Source: Candidatus Woesearchaeota archaeon (GTDB taxonomy: Archaea > Nanobdellota > Nanobdellia > SCGC-AAA011-G17 > JACPNG01). Taken from it: a DNA stretch of 38,025 nucleotides. The translations under genes were made by a program, and so were the position numbers. Each line of letters starts with the position of its first letter. Within the stretch, counting starts at the first letter, position 1. Location: NCBI GenBank assembly GCA_017609525.1, contig JAFCDT010000008.1, forward strand, positions 1 through 38,025. The letters are read 5' to 3'. Below are positions 1 to 9,462 of the stretch, piece by piece. Under the pieces are notes generated by a model. That model had not been told where the DNA came from, did not search any database, and worked only from the letters and a program-made list of their open reading frames with translations.

Positions 1-45
1 TAAATAGAAAACTTTTTAAAGAAAAATTAAAGAAAACTTACTAAA

Positions 46-255
46 ATGACTAAGAAAGTTGGTTCTACAGGAAGATTTGGAGCAAGGTATGGAAAGAAGG
101 TAAGAAGAAAAGTTTTGGATATTGAGAAAATACAAAGAAAACCGCATCAGTGTCCTTATTGTTCAAGCTTAAGAGCTAAAAGAATAGCTTCAGGAATTTG
201 GTATTGTAAAAAATGTGATGCTAAATTTACCGGGAGGGCTTATACTGTAAAATGA
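46..255 (+). CDS. rpl37ae: 50S ribosomal protein L37Ae
   Basis: 69-aa [26 protein letters not shown]...CPYC...CKKC: L37Ae zinc-ribbon pattern. Confidence 0.96.
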   Translation: MTKKVGSTGRFGARYGKKVRRKVLDIEKIQRKPHQCPYCSSLRAKRIASGIWYCKKCDAKFTGRAYTVK

Positions 256-389
256 AATCATACAAATGTTTTGATTGCGGGGCAAGCGTAAAACAAGATT
301 ATCTTAAGAAGAAAATCAGATGCCCTTATTGTGGAGGAAAGATATTATATAAACCCAGAACTGTTGTATCTAAAGTAAAAGCAAGATGA
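252..389 (+). CDS. rpoP: DNA-directed RNA polymerase subunit P (Rpo12)
   Basis: 45-aa ORF read by hand (absent from track): [45 protein letters not shown]; overlaps L37Ae stop (ATGA) and next start. Confidence 0.93.
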   Translation: MKSYKCFDCGASVKQDYLKKKIRCPYCGGKILYKPRTVVSKVKAR

Positions 390-712
390 AGAAGGAAATT
401 GAAGAAAAAATAAACCAGCTACAGATTATTGAACAAAATCTACAAGAATTTTTTATGCAAAAGCAAAACTTTCAGAATCAACTAATGGAAGTAAATTCTG
501 CTTTAGGGGAATTAAATAAAAGCAAAGATGATTGTTATAAGCTAGTTGGAAATGTGATGTTTAAAGAAAAAAAGGAAAATTTAATTAAGGAATTAAAGAA
601 TAAAAAAGATATTCTAGATTTAAGAATTAAAAACATAGAAAAACAAGAAAAAAAAATAAAGGAACAAGCAACTGAACTACAAAAAGAGGTTGTTAGTTCA
701 ATGGAAAAATGA
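386..712 (+). CDS. pfdB: Prefoldin subunit beta
   Basis: 108-aa coiled coil with prefoldin beta core 'ALGELNKSKDDCYKLVGNVMFK'; position after rpoP. Confidence 0.9.
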   Translation: MKKEIEEKINQLQIIEQNLQEFFMQKQNFQNQLMEVNSALGELNKSKDDCYKLVGNVMFKEKKENLIKELKNKKDILDLRIKNIEKQEKKIKEQATELQKEVVSSMEK

Positions 713-945
713 TGGGCGAGGCAGTAAATCTTTTGATACAGATTGAAGAGGATATGACTGTTCCGAAAAATATTAGAACAAAAATTAGAGAGGCCATTTC
801 TATTTTAAATAGTGATGATGAAGAAGCAATAAAATTGGATAGATCTTTACAACACTTGGATGGCCTGACTGATGACCCCAGTGTGCCGAGCTATACCCGG
901 GCACAGATATTAAATATTGTTAGCCTATTAGAGAGTAATGAATAG
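709..945 (+). CDS. UPF0147 family protein
   Basis: Recognisable 'EDMTVPKNIRTKIREA...L...DDPSVPSYTRAQILNIVSLLES'. Confidence 0.88.
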   Translation: MMGEAVNLLIQIEEDMTVPKNIRTKIREAISILNSDDEEAIKLDRSLQHLDGLTDDPSVPSYTRAQILNIVSLLESNE

Positions 946-995
946 AAATCTTTATATATTTGTTCATTATTTTTAAATACTACTGGAGTTTTAGG

Positions 996-1394
996 ATGAA
1001 ACGAGTGATTTCACAACTTAGGGATAAATTTCTTGGTAAAGGTGCTAATGTTGACTATAGTGATTTAGATGAGGAAGACTATTTAGAGATTGACGCTGGC
1101 AAGGATATTGGAACTAAACAAAAAATCGTTGTTAAACCTTTTGTTGTCGAGGAATTTGCTCATGTTAAACCTGCATTAGATGCTCTTAGAGAGGGCTATA
1201 CTATTGCTTTGATTAATATTAAGCCAATAAAAGATAAGGACATTGTTGAATTAAAAAGAGCAGTTAATAAATTAAAAAAAACATGTGATGCTATTGAAGG
1301 TGATATTGCTGGTTTTGGTGAGGATTGGATTGTTGTAACTCCAAATTTCGCAGAAATTTACAGGACTAAACAGATTGAAGAATTGGAGGAGTAA
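996..1394 (+). CDS. sepF: SepF-like cell division protein
   Basis: DUF552-type fold 'IVVKPFVVEEFAHVKPALDALREGYTIALINI...'; ATG at 996 preferred over the track start 960, with TATA-like sequence upstream. Confidence 0.85.
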   Translation: MKRVISQLRDKFLGKGANVDYSDLDEEDYLEIDAGKDIGTKQKIVVKPFVVEEFAHVKPALDALREGYTIALINIKPIKDKDIVELKRAVNKLKKTCDAIEGDIAGFGEDWIVVTPNFAEIYRTKQIEELEE

Positions 1395-1402
1395 TTCTTT
1401 TT

Positions 1403-1579
1403 ATGATTGAACTAAAAGAATTTACAAAAGAGGAGAGGCTTATTCTGGGTTTGGACATAATTAAGTTTTATAGAGACAAGAAAAGAGGACTCACTAAAGC
1501 TCGGGAAAAACAATTTAAAACTAAACTAAAAGCATTAAAGAAAAAGAGGGACAAGTATCTAAAGGAACTAAAAGGTTAA
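1403..1579 (+). CDS. Small hypothetical protein (58 aa, basic, helical)
   Basis: Hand-read ORF MIELKEFTKEERLILGLDIIKFYRDKKRGLTKAREKQFKTKLKALKKKRDKYLKELKG. Confidence 0.6.
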   Translation: MIELKEFTKEERLILGLDIIKFYRDKKRGLTKAREKQFKTKLKALKKKRDKYLKELKG

Positions 1580-1631
1580 TTCTCTTTCTTCTATTTTTGC
1601 AAACCTTTATATATAAGTTTTATTTCTTTTA

Positions 1632-1664
1632 ATAAATATTAAAAATTGTATAAATATTAAAAAT
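1632..1664 (+). promoter_or_regulatory. Two 15-bp direct repeats ATAAATATTAAAAAT (1632-1646, 1650-1664) overlapping the HTH gene start codon
   Basis: Exact repeat with 18-nt period; TATA-like 'TTTATATATAAG' just upstream (~1607). Confidence 0.5.
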
Positions 1665-2154
1665 GTTAAAACTTGATGAAATAGACAAAGATTTTATTGA
1701 ATTTTATCAGTCTATGGGTGAGGCCCATGGCATGGATAATTTGTTAACAAAAATCTTTGCCATACTTTATATTAAATCAAAGGAAGTAGCTATGGAAGAT
1801 TTAGCAAAAGAAACTGGCTATAGTTTAGCTACAATAAGTAACAAAATCAAATTTTTCGAGAACTTTGGCATAATTTCAAAGACCAATAAGCCTGGAACAA
1901 GAAAAATCTTTTTACGTGTAGACAATGATATGTTAAAAATTTTAAAAGAAACCTTAATGAAAAAACAACAATATGGAATCAATACTGCTAAGTCTAAACT
2001 TCCCACAATAATTAAAAAACATAAATCAAAAGCAAAAACTCTAGAACAAAAAAGAAAATTGAGAGTAATCGAAAACTATTATAATCAGGTTTTAAAGATT
2101 GAAAAGGTCTTTAAAGATTTTATAGGGAAACTCAACCAATTAGAAAATGAATAA
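1663..2154 (+). CDS. GbsR/MarR-like HTH transcriptional regulator
   Basis: wHTH 'VAMEDLAKETGYSLATISNKIKFFENFGII' and C-terminal helices; overlaps downstream ABC ATPase gene by 8 nt. Confidence 0.8.
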   Translation: MLKLDEIDKDFIEFYQSMGEAHGMDNLLTKIFAILYIKSKEVAMEDLAKETGYSLATISNKIKFFENFGIISKTNKPGTRKIFLRVDNDMLKILKETLMKKQQYGINTAKSKLPTIIKKHKSKAKTLEQKRKLRVIENYYNQVLKIEKVFKDFIGKLNQLENE

Positions 2155-2836
2155 AAACATTATAAGATTGGATAGTGTATGGAAAATATATAAAATGGAT
2201 GAGGTAGAGGTTCCTGCTTTGCGTGGTTTGGACCTAACTGTTAAAAAAGGAGAATTTTTGGCTGTTCTTGGTCCTAGTGGAAGTGGAAAAAGCACTGCAT
2301 TGAATATGATTGGCAGTCTAGACACACCCACTAAAGGAAAGATCTATCTGGATGGCATAAATATTTCCACTTTAAACGAATCAGACCTAGCCCAGTTAAG
2401 AGGAAGGAAGGTTGGTTTTATTTTTCAGGTATTTAATTTAATTCCAAGTTTAGATGCTGTTGGCAATGTGGCTTTGCCAATGGTATTTCAGGGAGTTTCC
2501 AGAGAAAGCAGGATTAAAAGAGCCAAAAATCTTTTGATTAAACTTGGATTGGGGCATAGGCTAACGCACAAACCAAGCCAACTAAGTGGAGGAGAAAGAC
2601 AAAGGGTTGCAATTGCCAGATCCTTAGCTAATGATCCAGAAGTAATCCTTGCTGACGAGCCTACTGGAAATTTAGACTCCAAATCTGGATTAGAGGTTAT
2701 GGAAATATTAAAGAACCTGCACAAAAAAGAAAATAAAACAGTGATTTTGGTTACACATGACCAGAAGCTGGTAAGATATAGCCAAAGAATCTGCTATTTA
2801 ATGGATGGGAAAATTATAAAAACTAGAAGGATGTGA
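2147..2836 (+). CDS. ABC transporter ATP-binding protein (LolD/MacB type)
   Basis: Walker A GPSGSGKST, signature LSGGERQRVAIARSL, Walker B VILADEPTGNLD. Confidence 0.96.
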   Translation: MNKNIIRLDSVWKIYKMDEVEVPALRGLDLTVKKGEFLAVLGPSGSGKSTALNMIGSLDTPTKGKIYLDGINISTLNESDLAQLRGRKVGFIFQVFNLIPSLDAVGNVALPMVFQGVSRESRIKRAKNLLIKLGLGHRLTHKPSQLSGGERQRVAIARSLANDPEVILADEPTGNLDSKSGLEVMEILKNLHKKENKTVILVTHDQKLVRYSQRICYLMDGKIIKTRRM

Positions 2837-2843
2837 TAATGCT

Positions 2844-4220
2844 ATGAAAAAAGGGGCTTTTTTGTTAATATTTTTAGTATGCATGATTTCTGTTATGGCT
2901 ATTGAACAGGATACAACAAGCAGCTGGCTTAATAGAACAAGCAGTGTAGGAAATTACCCCCAAATTGATGTTGTTTCTTTAAAGTATGAACCCTATCCAG
3001 TTGAACCAGGGCAGTACTTTACTCTGTGGTTAAAGATTAAAAATTTAGGCAATGTAAAGGCAGATAATGTCGAGGTTGAACTAATTGAAAAAGAGCCATT
3101 TTCAATTGGAGAAAATAAACAAATAATTGGAAGTTTGGGCAGCAGACAGGAATATTTATTGAAGTTTGAGAATATTAAAGTTAGCGAGGATGCTGTTGAA
3201 GGAGATAACACTTTAGAGATTAGATCAACAGCTGGCGGAGGTTATTCTAATGAATTTAAGATTAAGAAGATAGATATAAGGATACAGAGTGTTAGCCCTG
3301 TTTTAGATATTTCTGTTAAATCTGAACCTGAAATGATCCCGCAAGGAGGAACTGCAAACATTACCTTAACTCTAAAGAATACTGCCAAGTCTCTGCTGAA
3401 GGACATAACTGTTAAATTAAATTTGCCTGATGAATTAGTTCCTGTTAATTCTGTTGCTGAAAAGAAGATAGACAGAATTAAACCAGGATTTGAAAAAGAT
3501 CTTAGCTTTAATATTCTTGCTTTGTCTGATGCTGCTGCTAAGGCATATAAAGTTGGAATGAATATTACCTATTATGATGAAATTGGCAATGTTTATGACA
3601 AAGATAATGTGATGGGTTTGTTGGTTGGTTCTAGCCCCGAGTTTGCAATTTATGTTGGGGATAATGAGATTTTGAAAAGGGGGGAGGTTGGAAATATTTT
3701 CTTTGACGTTTATAATATTGGACCAAGCGATATAAAATTTGTTAATATAGAGCTTATTCCTACTAAAAATTACGATGTTGTTTCTGTTCCCAAACTCTAC
3801 TTAGGCAATATTGATTCTGATGACTATGAAAGCGGGGAATTTAAGGTTTATGTTAATCGTTGTTTCATGTGCGAGAATGAAATTAAATTCAAAGTTTTTT
3901 TAGAATATAGTGACAGCTATAATAATCAAAAACAAGAAATCATTTATGTTCCTTTAAAACTTTATTCTGGGAAAGAAATTAAGGCATTTGGTTTGAGGAA
4001 GGTTGGAAATGGCTATTCTCCCATAATCTATCTGATTGTTATAATATTTATATACCTAGCTTACAAGGGCTATAGGAAAGAAAAGGAATTGCCCAAGGCA
4101 TTGAAGTATGCGGCTCTTCGTATGCTTACTTATGTTGTTAAATTTGTACGCAAGCTTAGGTGGAGGTACATTAAAAGAGTACCAAGGAAACTAAAGCACT
4201 TTTTCAGAAGCTTACGATGA
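2844..4220 (+). CDS. COG1361/CARDB-like exported protein, C-terminal TM anchor and basic cytoplasmic tail
   Basis: N-terminal signal MKKGAFLLIFLVCMISVMA; repeated 'PGQ..TLWLKIKNLGNVKADNVEVEL'-type domains; TM SPIIYLIVIIFIYLAYKGY then K/R-rich tail. Confidence 0.8.
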   Translation: MKKGAFLLIFLVCMISVMAIEQDTTSSWLNRTSSVGNYPQIDVVSLKYEPYPVEPGQYFTLWLKIKNLGNVKADNVEVELIEKEPFSIGENKQIIGSLGSRQEYLLKFENIKVSEDAVEGDNTLEIRSTAGGGYSNEFKIKKIDIRIQSVSPVLDISVKSEPEMIPQGGTANITLTLKNTAKSLLKDITVKLNLPDELVPVNSVAEKKIDRIKPGFEKDLSFNILALSDAAAKAYKVGMNITYYDEIGNVYDKDNVMGLLVGSSPEFAIYVGDNEILKRGEVGNIFFDVYNIGPSDIKFVNIELIPTKNYDVVSVPKLYLGNIDSDDYESGEFKVYVNRCFMCENEIKFKVFLEYSDSYNNQKQEIIYVPLKLYSGKEIKAFGLRKVGNGYSPIIYLIVIIFIYLAYKGYRKEKELPKALKYAALRMLTYVVKFVRKLRWRYIKRVPRKLKHFFRSLR

Positions 4221-5446
4221 TAGCAGATTATTTTATTTATTCTTTTAATGGTATAAGAAATAGAAAACTAAGATCATGGATGACTGTAACCGGTATATTT
4301 ATTGGAATATTTGCTGTTGTTTCTTTATTAAGTCTGAGCGATGGTTTAAAGAATGCAATTAACAGCCAGTTTGAGAGTGTGGGTGCAGATAGGATAATTG
4401 TTAAGCCTGGGGGAGGAGACTTTGCTGGTTCAACTCCTGTTACAGGTGAGTGGTCTGCCGCCAAACTTTACGAAGATGATTTGGATGTGGTTAAAAAAAC
4501 AAAAGGGGTAGATCTTGCTATTGGAATAATAATACAAAACGGAAAGGTTGAGTTTAATGATGAGGTAAAGTATCTTAATATTGGCGGAGTTCCTACTGGT
4601 AAAGATGTTCAGGAGATGGCAGATAAAACAGATTTTTTACAAGTATCAGATGGGAGATTTTTTAAAGAGGGGGATCGAAATAGGGCGATTATTGGCCATG
4701 GAATGATGAATGACCTCTTTGGTAAAAGTCTTAAGGTTAGAGATACAATTTTAATAAAAGATGAGAAATTTAAAGTTATTGGAGTTTTTAAGAAATCGGG
4801 AAATCCAGTTAATGATTACGTTGTTAGGATACCAATAGAGGATGCAAGAGAACTATTTGATTTAGAAGAGGAAGGGCTTTCTACTATTATGGCAGTTACA
4901 AATAAAGGATTAGATCCAGAAATTGTTAAGAAAAATATTGAGAAAGAATTAAGAGAACATAGGGATGTTAAGGAAGATGAAGAGGATTTCACTGTTACAA
5001 CTTCAAAACAACTTATCCAAGGTTTTAATACTATACTGGATGTTGTCCAGTTTGTTATTGTTGGAATTGCAGCAATAAGTTTGCTGGTTGGAGGCATTGG
5101 TATAATGAATACTATGTATACCAGTGTTTTGGAAAGAACCAAGGAAATAGGAACTATGAAAGCCATTGGTGCTAGAAACAAAGACATTCTTACAATTTTT
5201 ATGATTGAATCTGGATTTTTTGGATTGGTTGGTGGTTTTATAGGAACTGTTCTTGGGCTTTTAATGAGCAAGGGCGTTGAATTTGGAGCCGCTAGTGCTG
5301 GTTTTGACATATTAAAGGCATCTGTTAGTCCTTTTTTAGTGATTGGTGCTTTGTTATTTTCGTTCTTAGTTGGATGTGTATCTGGGATATTTCCAGCTAT
5401 GAAAGCTGCTAAATTAAAACCCGTGGATGCTTTGAGGTATGAATAA
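4217..5446 (+). CDS. ABC transporter permease (FtsX/MacB family)
   Basis: 'NRKLRSWMTVTGIFIGIFAVVSLLSL' and 'LLVGGIGIMNTMYTSVLERTKEIGTMKAIGA'. Confidence 0.93.
   Translation: MIADYFIYSFNGIRNRKLRSWMTVTGIFIGIFAVVSLLSLSDGLKNAINSQFESVGADRIIVKPGGGDFAGSTPVTGEWSAAKLYEDDLDVVKKTKGVDLAIGIIIQNGKVEFNDEVKYLNIGGVPTGKDVQEMADKTDFLQVSDGRFFKEGDRNRAIIGHGMMNDLFGKSLKVRDTILIKDEKFKVIGVFKKSGNPVNDYVVRIPIEDARELFDLEEEGLSTIMAVTNKGLDPEIVKKNIEKELREHRDVKEDEEDFTVTTSKQLIQGFNTILDVVQFVIVGIAAISLLVGGIGIMNTMYTSVLERTKEIGTMKAIGARNKDILTIFMIESGFFGLVGGFIGTVLGLLMSKGVEFGAASAGFDILKASVSPFLVIGALLFSFLVGCVSGIFPAMKAAKLKPVDALRYE
5113..5152 (+). repeat. 40-nt segment identical to 6318-6357 (tandem permease paralogs)
   Basis: TATGTATACCAGTGTTTTGGAAAGAACCAAGGAAATAGGA occurs in both copies. 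Confidence 0.95.
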
Positions 5447-6648
5447 TGAATCAATATGTTAGATTAAGCTGGGAAAGCATAAAACATAGGAAGGTTAGAT
5501 CTTGGTTAACTATGTTGGGAATATTTGTTGGTATTGCTTCTATTGTTGCCTTGATTAGTTTGGGTCAAGGAATGAGTAATGTGGTTAATGAGCAGTTTGA
5601 AATGATGGGCGTTGATAAGATAATGATAATGCCTGGTCAAAATCTTCAAAGTATGGGATTGGCTGGAGAGGTGCTGTCGGAAGACGATGTTGAATTTATT
5701 GAGAAAATTAAAGGTGTAAAGTTGGTTGCTCCTATGTTATATAAAACTGTAAGGTTGAAATATAAGGATCAGATGGAGTTTGGTTTTGTTATAGGTTTGC
5801 CGACAGACGAAAGCATGGATATTATTATGAGTATGGGAAATTTTAATATTGAAAATGGAAGAAAACTAGAAAAAAAAGATAAAAATAAGGCAATGGTTGG
5901 TTGTAGACATACTAATGGAGACTTATTTGATAAAAAAGTTAGAATCGGGGATAAAATATATGCAGAAGATCAAGGATATACTGTTGTTGGTTCAATGGAA
6001 TGTATTGGTAGCAAACCCGATGATGGACAAATTTATATCCCTTTAGATTCTGCAAGGGATTTACTTAATGAGCAGACGAAAATAGATGCTATGTATGTTC
6101 AGGTTAAAGATGGATTTAATCCTAGCGAGGTTGCTGAAACAATTAAGAAAAAGATGAGAAAAGATAGGGATTTAGAAAAAGGGGAGGAAAATTTTAACAT
6201 ACAAACCTCTGAACAGTTAATGGAATCTTTTGGAGTCATTCTCGGTGTTGTACAGGCAGTTTTGATTGGTATTGCAGCAATAAGTTTGCTGGTTGGCGGT
6301 ATTGGAATAATGAATATTATGTATACCAGTGTTTTGGAAAGAACCAAGGAAATAGGAGTTATGAAAGCTGTGGGTGCGAGAAATAAGGATATAATGATGA
6401 TCTTCCTGATTGAGTCTGGTATGATGGGCTTGGGGGGAGGGGCTATTGGAGTAGTTATTGGTATAGCTATTGGAAAGTTTATTGAGTCAATTGCTGCTAA
6501 GACAGGTTATGTTTTTTTAAAGATAACTTTTGATCCTGGGTTGATTATTGGTGCTCTGGCTTTTTCTTTTGTTGTGGGTGCTTTATCTGGTTTATTGCCT
6601 GCCAGAAGGGCTGCAAAATTAAAACCTGTGGATGCTCTGAGATACTAG
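5446..6648 (+). CDS. ABC transporter permease (FtsX/MacB family), tandem paralog
   Basis: Same architecture as preceding ORF; 1-nt overlap. Confidence 0.93.
   Translation: MNQYVRLSWESIKHRKVRSWLTMLGIFVGIASIVALISLGQGMSNVVNEQFEMMGVDKIMIMPGQNLQSMGLAGEVLSEDDVEFIEKIKGVKLVAPMLYKTVRLKYKDQMEFGFVIGLPTDESMDIIMSMGNFNIENGRKLEKKDKNKAMVGCRHTNGDLFDKKVRIGDKIYAEDQGYTVVGSMECIGSKPDDGQIYIPLDSARDLLNEQTKIDAMYVQVKDGFNPSEVAETIKKKMRKDRDLEKGEENFNIQTSEQLMESFGVILGVVQAVLIGIAAISLLVGGIGIMNIMYTSVLERTKEIGVMKAVGARNKDIMMIFLIESGMMGLGGGAIGVVIGIAIGKFIESIAAKTGYVFLKITFDPGLIIGALAFSFVVGALSGLLPARRAAKLKPVDALRY
6318..6357 (+). repeat. 40-nt segment identical to 5113-5152
   Basis: Same 40-mer in the second permease. Confidence 0.95.
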
Positions 6649-7212
6649 CTTTTTTAATAATTTCTTATCTTTTTCAAATATAATTGCTTCTATTTCTTTT
6701 AAGTTTTCTTCTGGTTTTTTTGATGTGTCCAGAATGTATTGATATTTTTTAGCTATTTCTAATTCTTTTTTAATTGATCTTAATCTTGCCTTTTCATTTG
6801 GATCTCCTTTTTTCTCTATTCTTTTCTTAAGTATTTCAAATGGAGGTGATAAAAAGATAGTTATTATTTTTTCTGGAAGTTTGTCTTTATTTTTCATCAA
6901 AGTTAAAAATCCCTGGACGTCTATTACAAGTATGGGTATTTTATCTTCTTCTATTACTGAGTAGAGATCTTTTTTTTGGGTACCATAGTAATCTGTATGA
7001 ACTTTGGCAATTTCAAGAAACCTTTCCTTATTTTCAAATTCTTTCTTTTTTAAGAAGTGATAATCTTTGCCATTAACCTCTCCGGGTCTTGGTTTTCTAG
7101 AAGTAGATGTAATTACTCTTTTAAGGTTGTGGTGTTTTGCTAATAGTAAATTGACCTGGGTGTTCTTTCCTGATTGAGAAGGCCCTGAAATGATGACAAC
7201 CTTTTCTTTCAT
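6619..7212 (-). CDS. gmk: Guanylate kinase
   Basis: P-loop GPSQSGKNTQ, 'TSTSRKPRPGEVNGKDYHFL', 'DYYGT'; tail overlaps permease by 30 bp. Confidence 0.9.
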   Translation of the reverse strand: MKEKVVIISGPSQSGKNTQVNLLLAKHHNLKRVITSTSRKPRPGEVNGKDYHFLKKKEFENKERFLEIAKVHTDYYGTQKKDLYSVIEEDKIPILVIDVQGFLTLMKNKDKLPEKIITIFLSPPFEILKKRIEKKGDPNEKARLRSIKKELEIAKKYQYILDTSKKPEENLKEIEAIIFEKDKKLLKKLVSQSIHRF

Positions 7213-7736
7213 TTTTTCTTTATTATCCCTTCTTTTGTTATTAATGAATTTGGGATATGAATGACTTCTTTATCTTTATTTTCAATTTTTGTTTCTAACA
7301 AATTAATTTCTATTACTTTTCCTTCTAGGTTTTTTACTTTTATTTTATCTCCGACATTGATTTTGTTTTTTTTATGAATTATAAATCCCGAGATTATATT
7401 TGGCACAAAATCTTTTATTGATAATAAAATTGTTGTAACGATTACTACCATAATTCCTATAAATATAACATAGAGAATCTTGGTTGTTATTCCTAATTGG
7501 TTTAGTGCCAGGATTATTGTTATGAAATAAATTAAGTATTTTAATGTTCCTGAGATTATGTTTTCTATTGGTAATTTTATGTTTAGTTTTGTTTTGAGGA
7601 TCTTATTTACTTCTAATTCTTTTAGAAGTTTTTTTGTTAGTTTGCTTAGTATATTAGCTACTATTATTCCTGCCAAAAACAGTATTATTGCAGCTATGGT
7701 TCTTAGAAGGGTGTTATTTATTTCAATTAGATTCAT
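7209..7736 (-). CDS. Small mechanosensitive channel (MscS family)
   Basis: 175 aa; TM helices then 'SIKDFVPNIISGFIIHKKNKINVGDKIKVKNLEGKVIEINLLETKI' typical of the MscS core. Confidence 0.82.
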   Translation of the reverse strand: MNLIEINNTLLRTIAAIILFLAGIIVANILSKLTKKLLKELEVNKILKTKLNIKLPIENIISGTLKYLIYFITIILALNQLGITTKILYVIFIGIMVVIVTTILLSIKDFVPNIISGFIIHKKNKINVGDKIKVKNLEGKVIEINLLETKIENKDKEVIHIPNSLITKEGIIKKK

Positions 7737-7812
7737 TGTGCAATTAAATATCTTATTTAGTTTAAAAAGATTATGGAAAACTATTTAAAAATGGTAAGCC
7801 ATATTACTAGTT

Positions 7813-8649
7813 ATGCCAGTTAATCCAGGAATTCATTATCAAAAAGCAGAAGAAGAGTATAGAGAAGCCGTTACTATACAAGATAAATTAAAAGCTCTAA
7901 AAAAGATGATGGCTCTGGTGCCTAAGCATAAGAGTTCAGAGAATTTACAGAGAGAAATCAAGGAAAGAATATCCCGATATACTAAGATATTACAAAAGGA
8001 AAAACAACAAAAAAAGGGGAAAAAATCTAAATTTTCTATTAAAAAAGAAGGAGCTGCCACTGTTGTTATTGTGGGAACAACTAATTCGGGAAAAAGCACT
8101 TTATTGAGTAAATTAACTAATGCTAGACCAGAGATTGCCGATTACCCTTTTACAACTAAAAAACCAGAAATTGGTACCATGGATTATGAAGGTATTAAAA
8201 TACAGATTGTTGAGATTCCTGCCATCTTTGAACATTTTGAAGCAAGCCAGGATGGTTTAGCTTTAATGAGCATTATTAGATTAGCAGATTTAGTTATTTT
8301 AATGTTTAATAATGAGGAAGAAAAAAGATTATTAAGAAAGGAATTGGAAGAAGTTTTAGGTGAATACATTGAGTTTGAGAAAGTTAAGGGACTAAAAGAT
8401 TTGATTTGGAGAAGATTAAGGTTAATTAAGGTTTATACCAAGGTTCCGGGAGGCAAAAAACAGTTTCCACCATTGGCTTTGAAAAAAGGAGATTGTATTA
8501 AAGATATGGCTGAGCATATTCATAAAGATTTTATTAAAAAATTTCATTTTGCTAGGGTTTGGGGGAAAAGCGTTAAGCATCAGGGAATTAGAGTTAATTT
8601 AGATCATGTTTTGGAAGATAATGACTTGGTTGAATTACATATGAAATAA
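7813..8649 (+). CDS. OBG/DRG-like GTPase with C-terminal TGS domain, degenerate G domain
   Basis: P-loop GTTNSGKST, 'ADYPFTTKKPEIGTMDYEGIKIQIVEIPA', TGS 'IKVYTKVPGGKKQFPPLALKKGDCIKDMAEHIHKDFIKKFHFARVWG'. Confidence 0.85.
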   Translation: MPVNPGIHYQKAEEEYREAVTIQDKLKALKKMMALVPKHKSSENLQREIKERISRYTKILQKEKQQKKGKKSKFSIKKEGAATVVIVGTTNSGKSTLLSKLTNARPEIADYPFTTKKPEIGTMDYEGIKIQIVEIPAIFEHFEASQDGLALMSIIRLADLVILMFNNEEEKRLLRKELEEVLGEYIEFEKVKGLKDLIWRRLRLIKVYTKVPGGKKQFPPLALKKGDCIKDMAEHIHKDFIKKFHFARVWGKSVKHQGIRVNLDHVLEDNDLVELHMK

Positions 8650-8688
8650 AGAAGCAAATTATTTAAATTCTTAAAACAAGTTAATATT

Positions 8689-9462
8689 ATGAAAGAGGCG
8701 ATATTTAGTGATTTAGATGGAACTTTGTTAGATCATAAAACATATTCTTATGTAAAGGCAAAAAAATCTATTAATTTAATAAAAAGAAAAAAAATTCCTT
8801 TGGTTTTTTGTACTAGTAAAACAAGAGCAGAGGTTGAATTTTATAGAAAAAAATTAGGAATTAAAGATCCTTTTATTTCTGAGAATGGGGGAGCTATTTT
8901 TATTCCTAGAAATTATTTTGATTTTAGATATAAATGTAAGAAAGGCAAGTATAATATTATTGAAGTGGGTGTTGGATATCAAGAATTACAAAAAATTGTT
9001 GATAAAATTAAAAGAAAAGGAATAAAGATTATTACCTTTAAAGACCTAACAGCAAAAGAGGTTGCTAAAGATGCTGGCTTAAAGTTAGAAAGAGCAAGAT
9101 TGGCCAAAAAAAGAGAATATGATGTTGTTTTTAAGGTTAATAAAAAAGATATAAAAAAAATAGAAAAAATTGTTAAAAAAAATAAATTAAAATTGTTAAA
9201 AGGGGGGAGGTATTATCATATAAATAAGAGCGATAAAGGAAAGGCAGTAAGAATTTTAACAAAAATGTTAAAAAAGAAAATTGGAAAGATAAAAACAATA
9301 GGTTTTGGTGATTCAGAAAATGATTTTGATATGCTGGACAATGTTGATGTTCCTTATTTGGTCAAAAGGCCAAACAATAAATATAAAAGCAAGAGATATA
9401 ACAAAGCTAATGGGATTGGACCTGTTGGTTTTAATAAAGTTATATTAGAGGTGTTAAAATAG
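8689..9462 (+). CDS. HAD-family phosphatase, mannosyl-3-phosphoglycerate phosphatase-like
   Basis: 'FSDLDGTLLDH', 'FISENGGAIFIP', 'TIGFGDSENDFDML'. Confidence 0.82.
   Translation: MKEAIFSDLDGTLLDHKTYSYVKAKKSINLIKRKKIPLVFCTSKTRAEVEFYRKKLGIKDPFISENGGAIFIPRNYFDFRYKCKKGKYNIIEVGVGYQELQKIVDKIKRKGIKIITFKDLTAKEVAKDAGLKLERARLAKKREYDVVFKVNKKDIKKIEKIVKKNKLKLLKGGRYYHINKSDKGKAVRILTKMLKKKIGKIKTIGFGDSENDFDMLDNVDVPYLVKRPNNKYKSKRYNKANGIGPVGFNKVILEVLK

Noticed and set aside
4816-5454. 212-aa antisense ORF
   Set aside because: Shadow ORF opposite a well-supported FtsX/MacB permease; no recognisable protein features.
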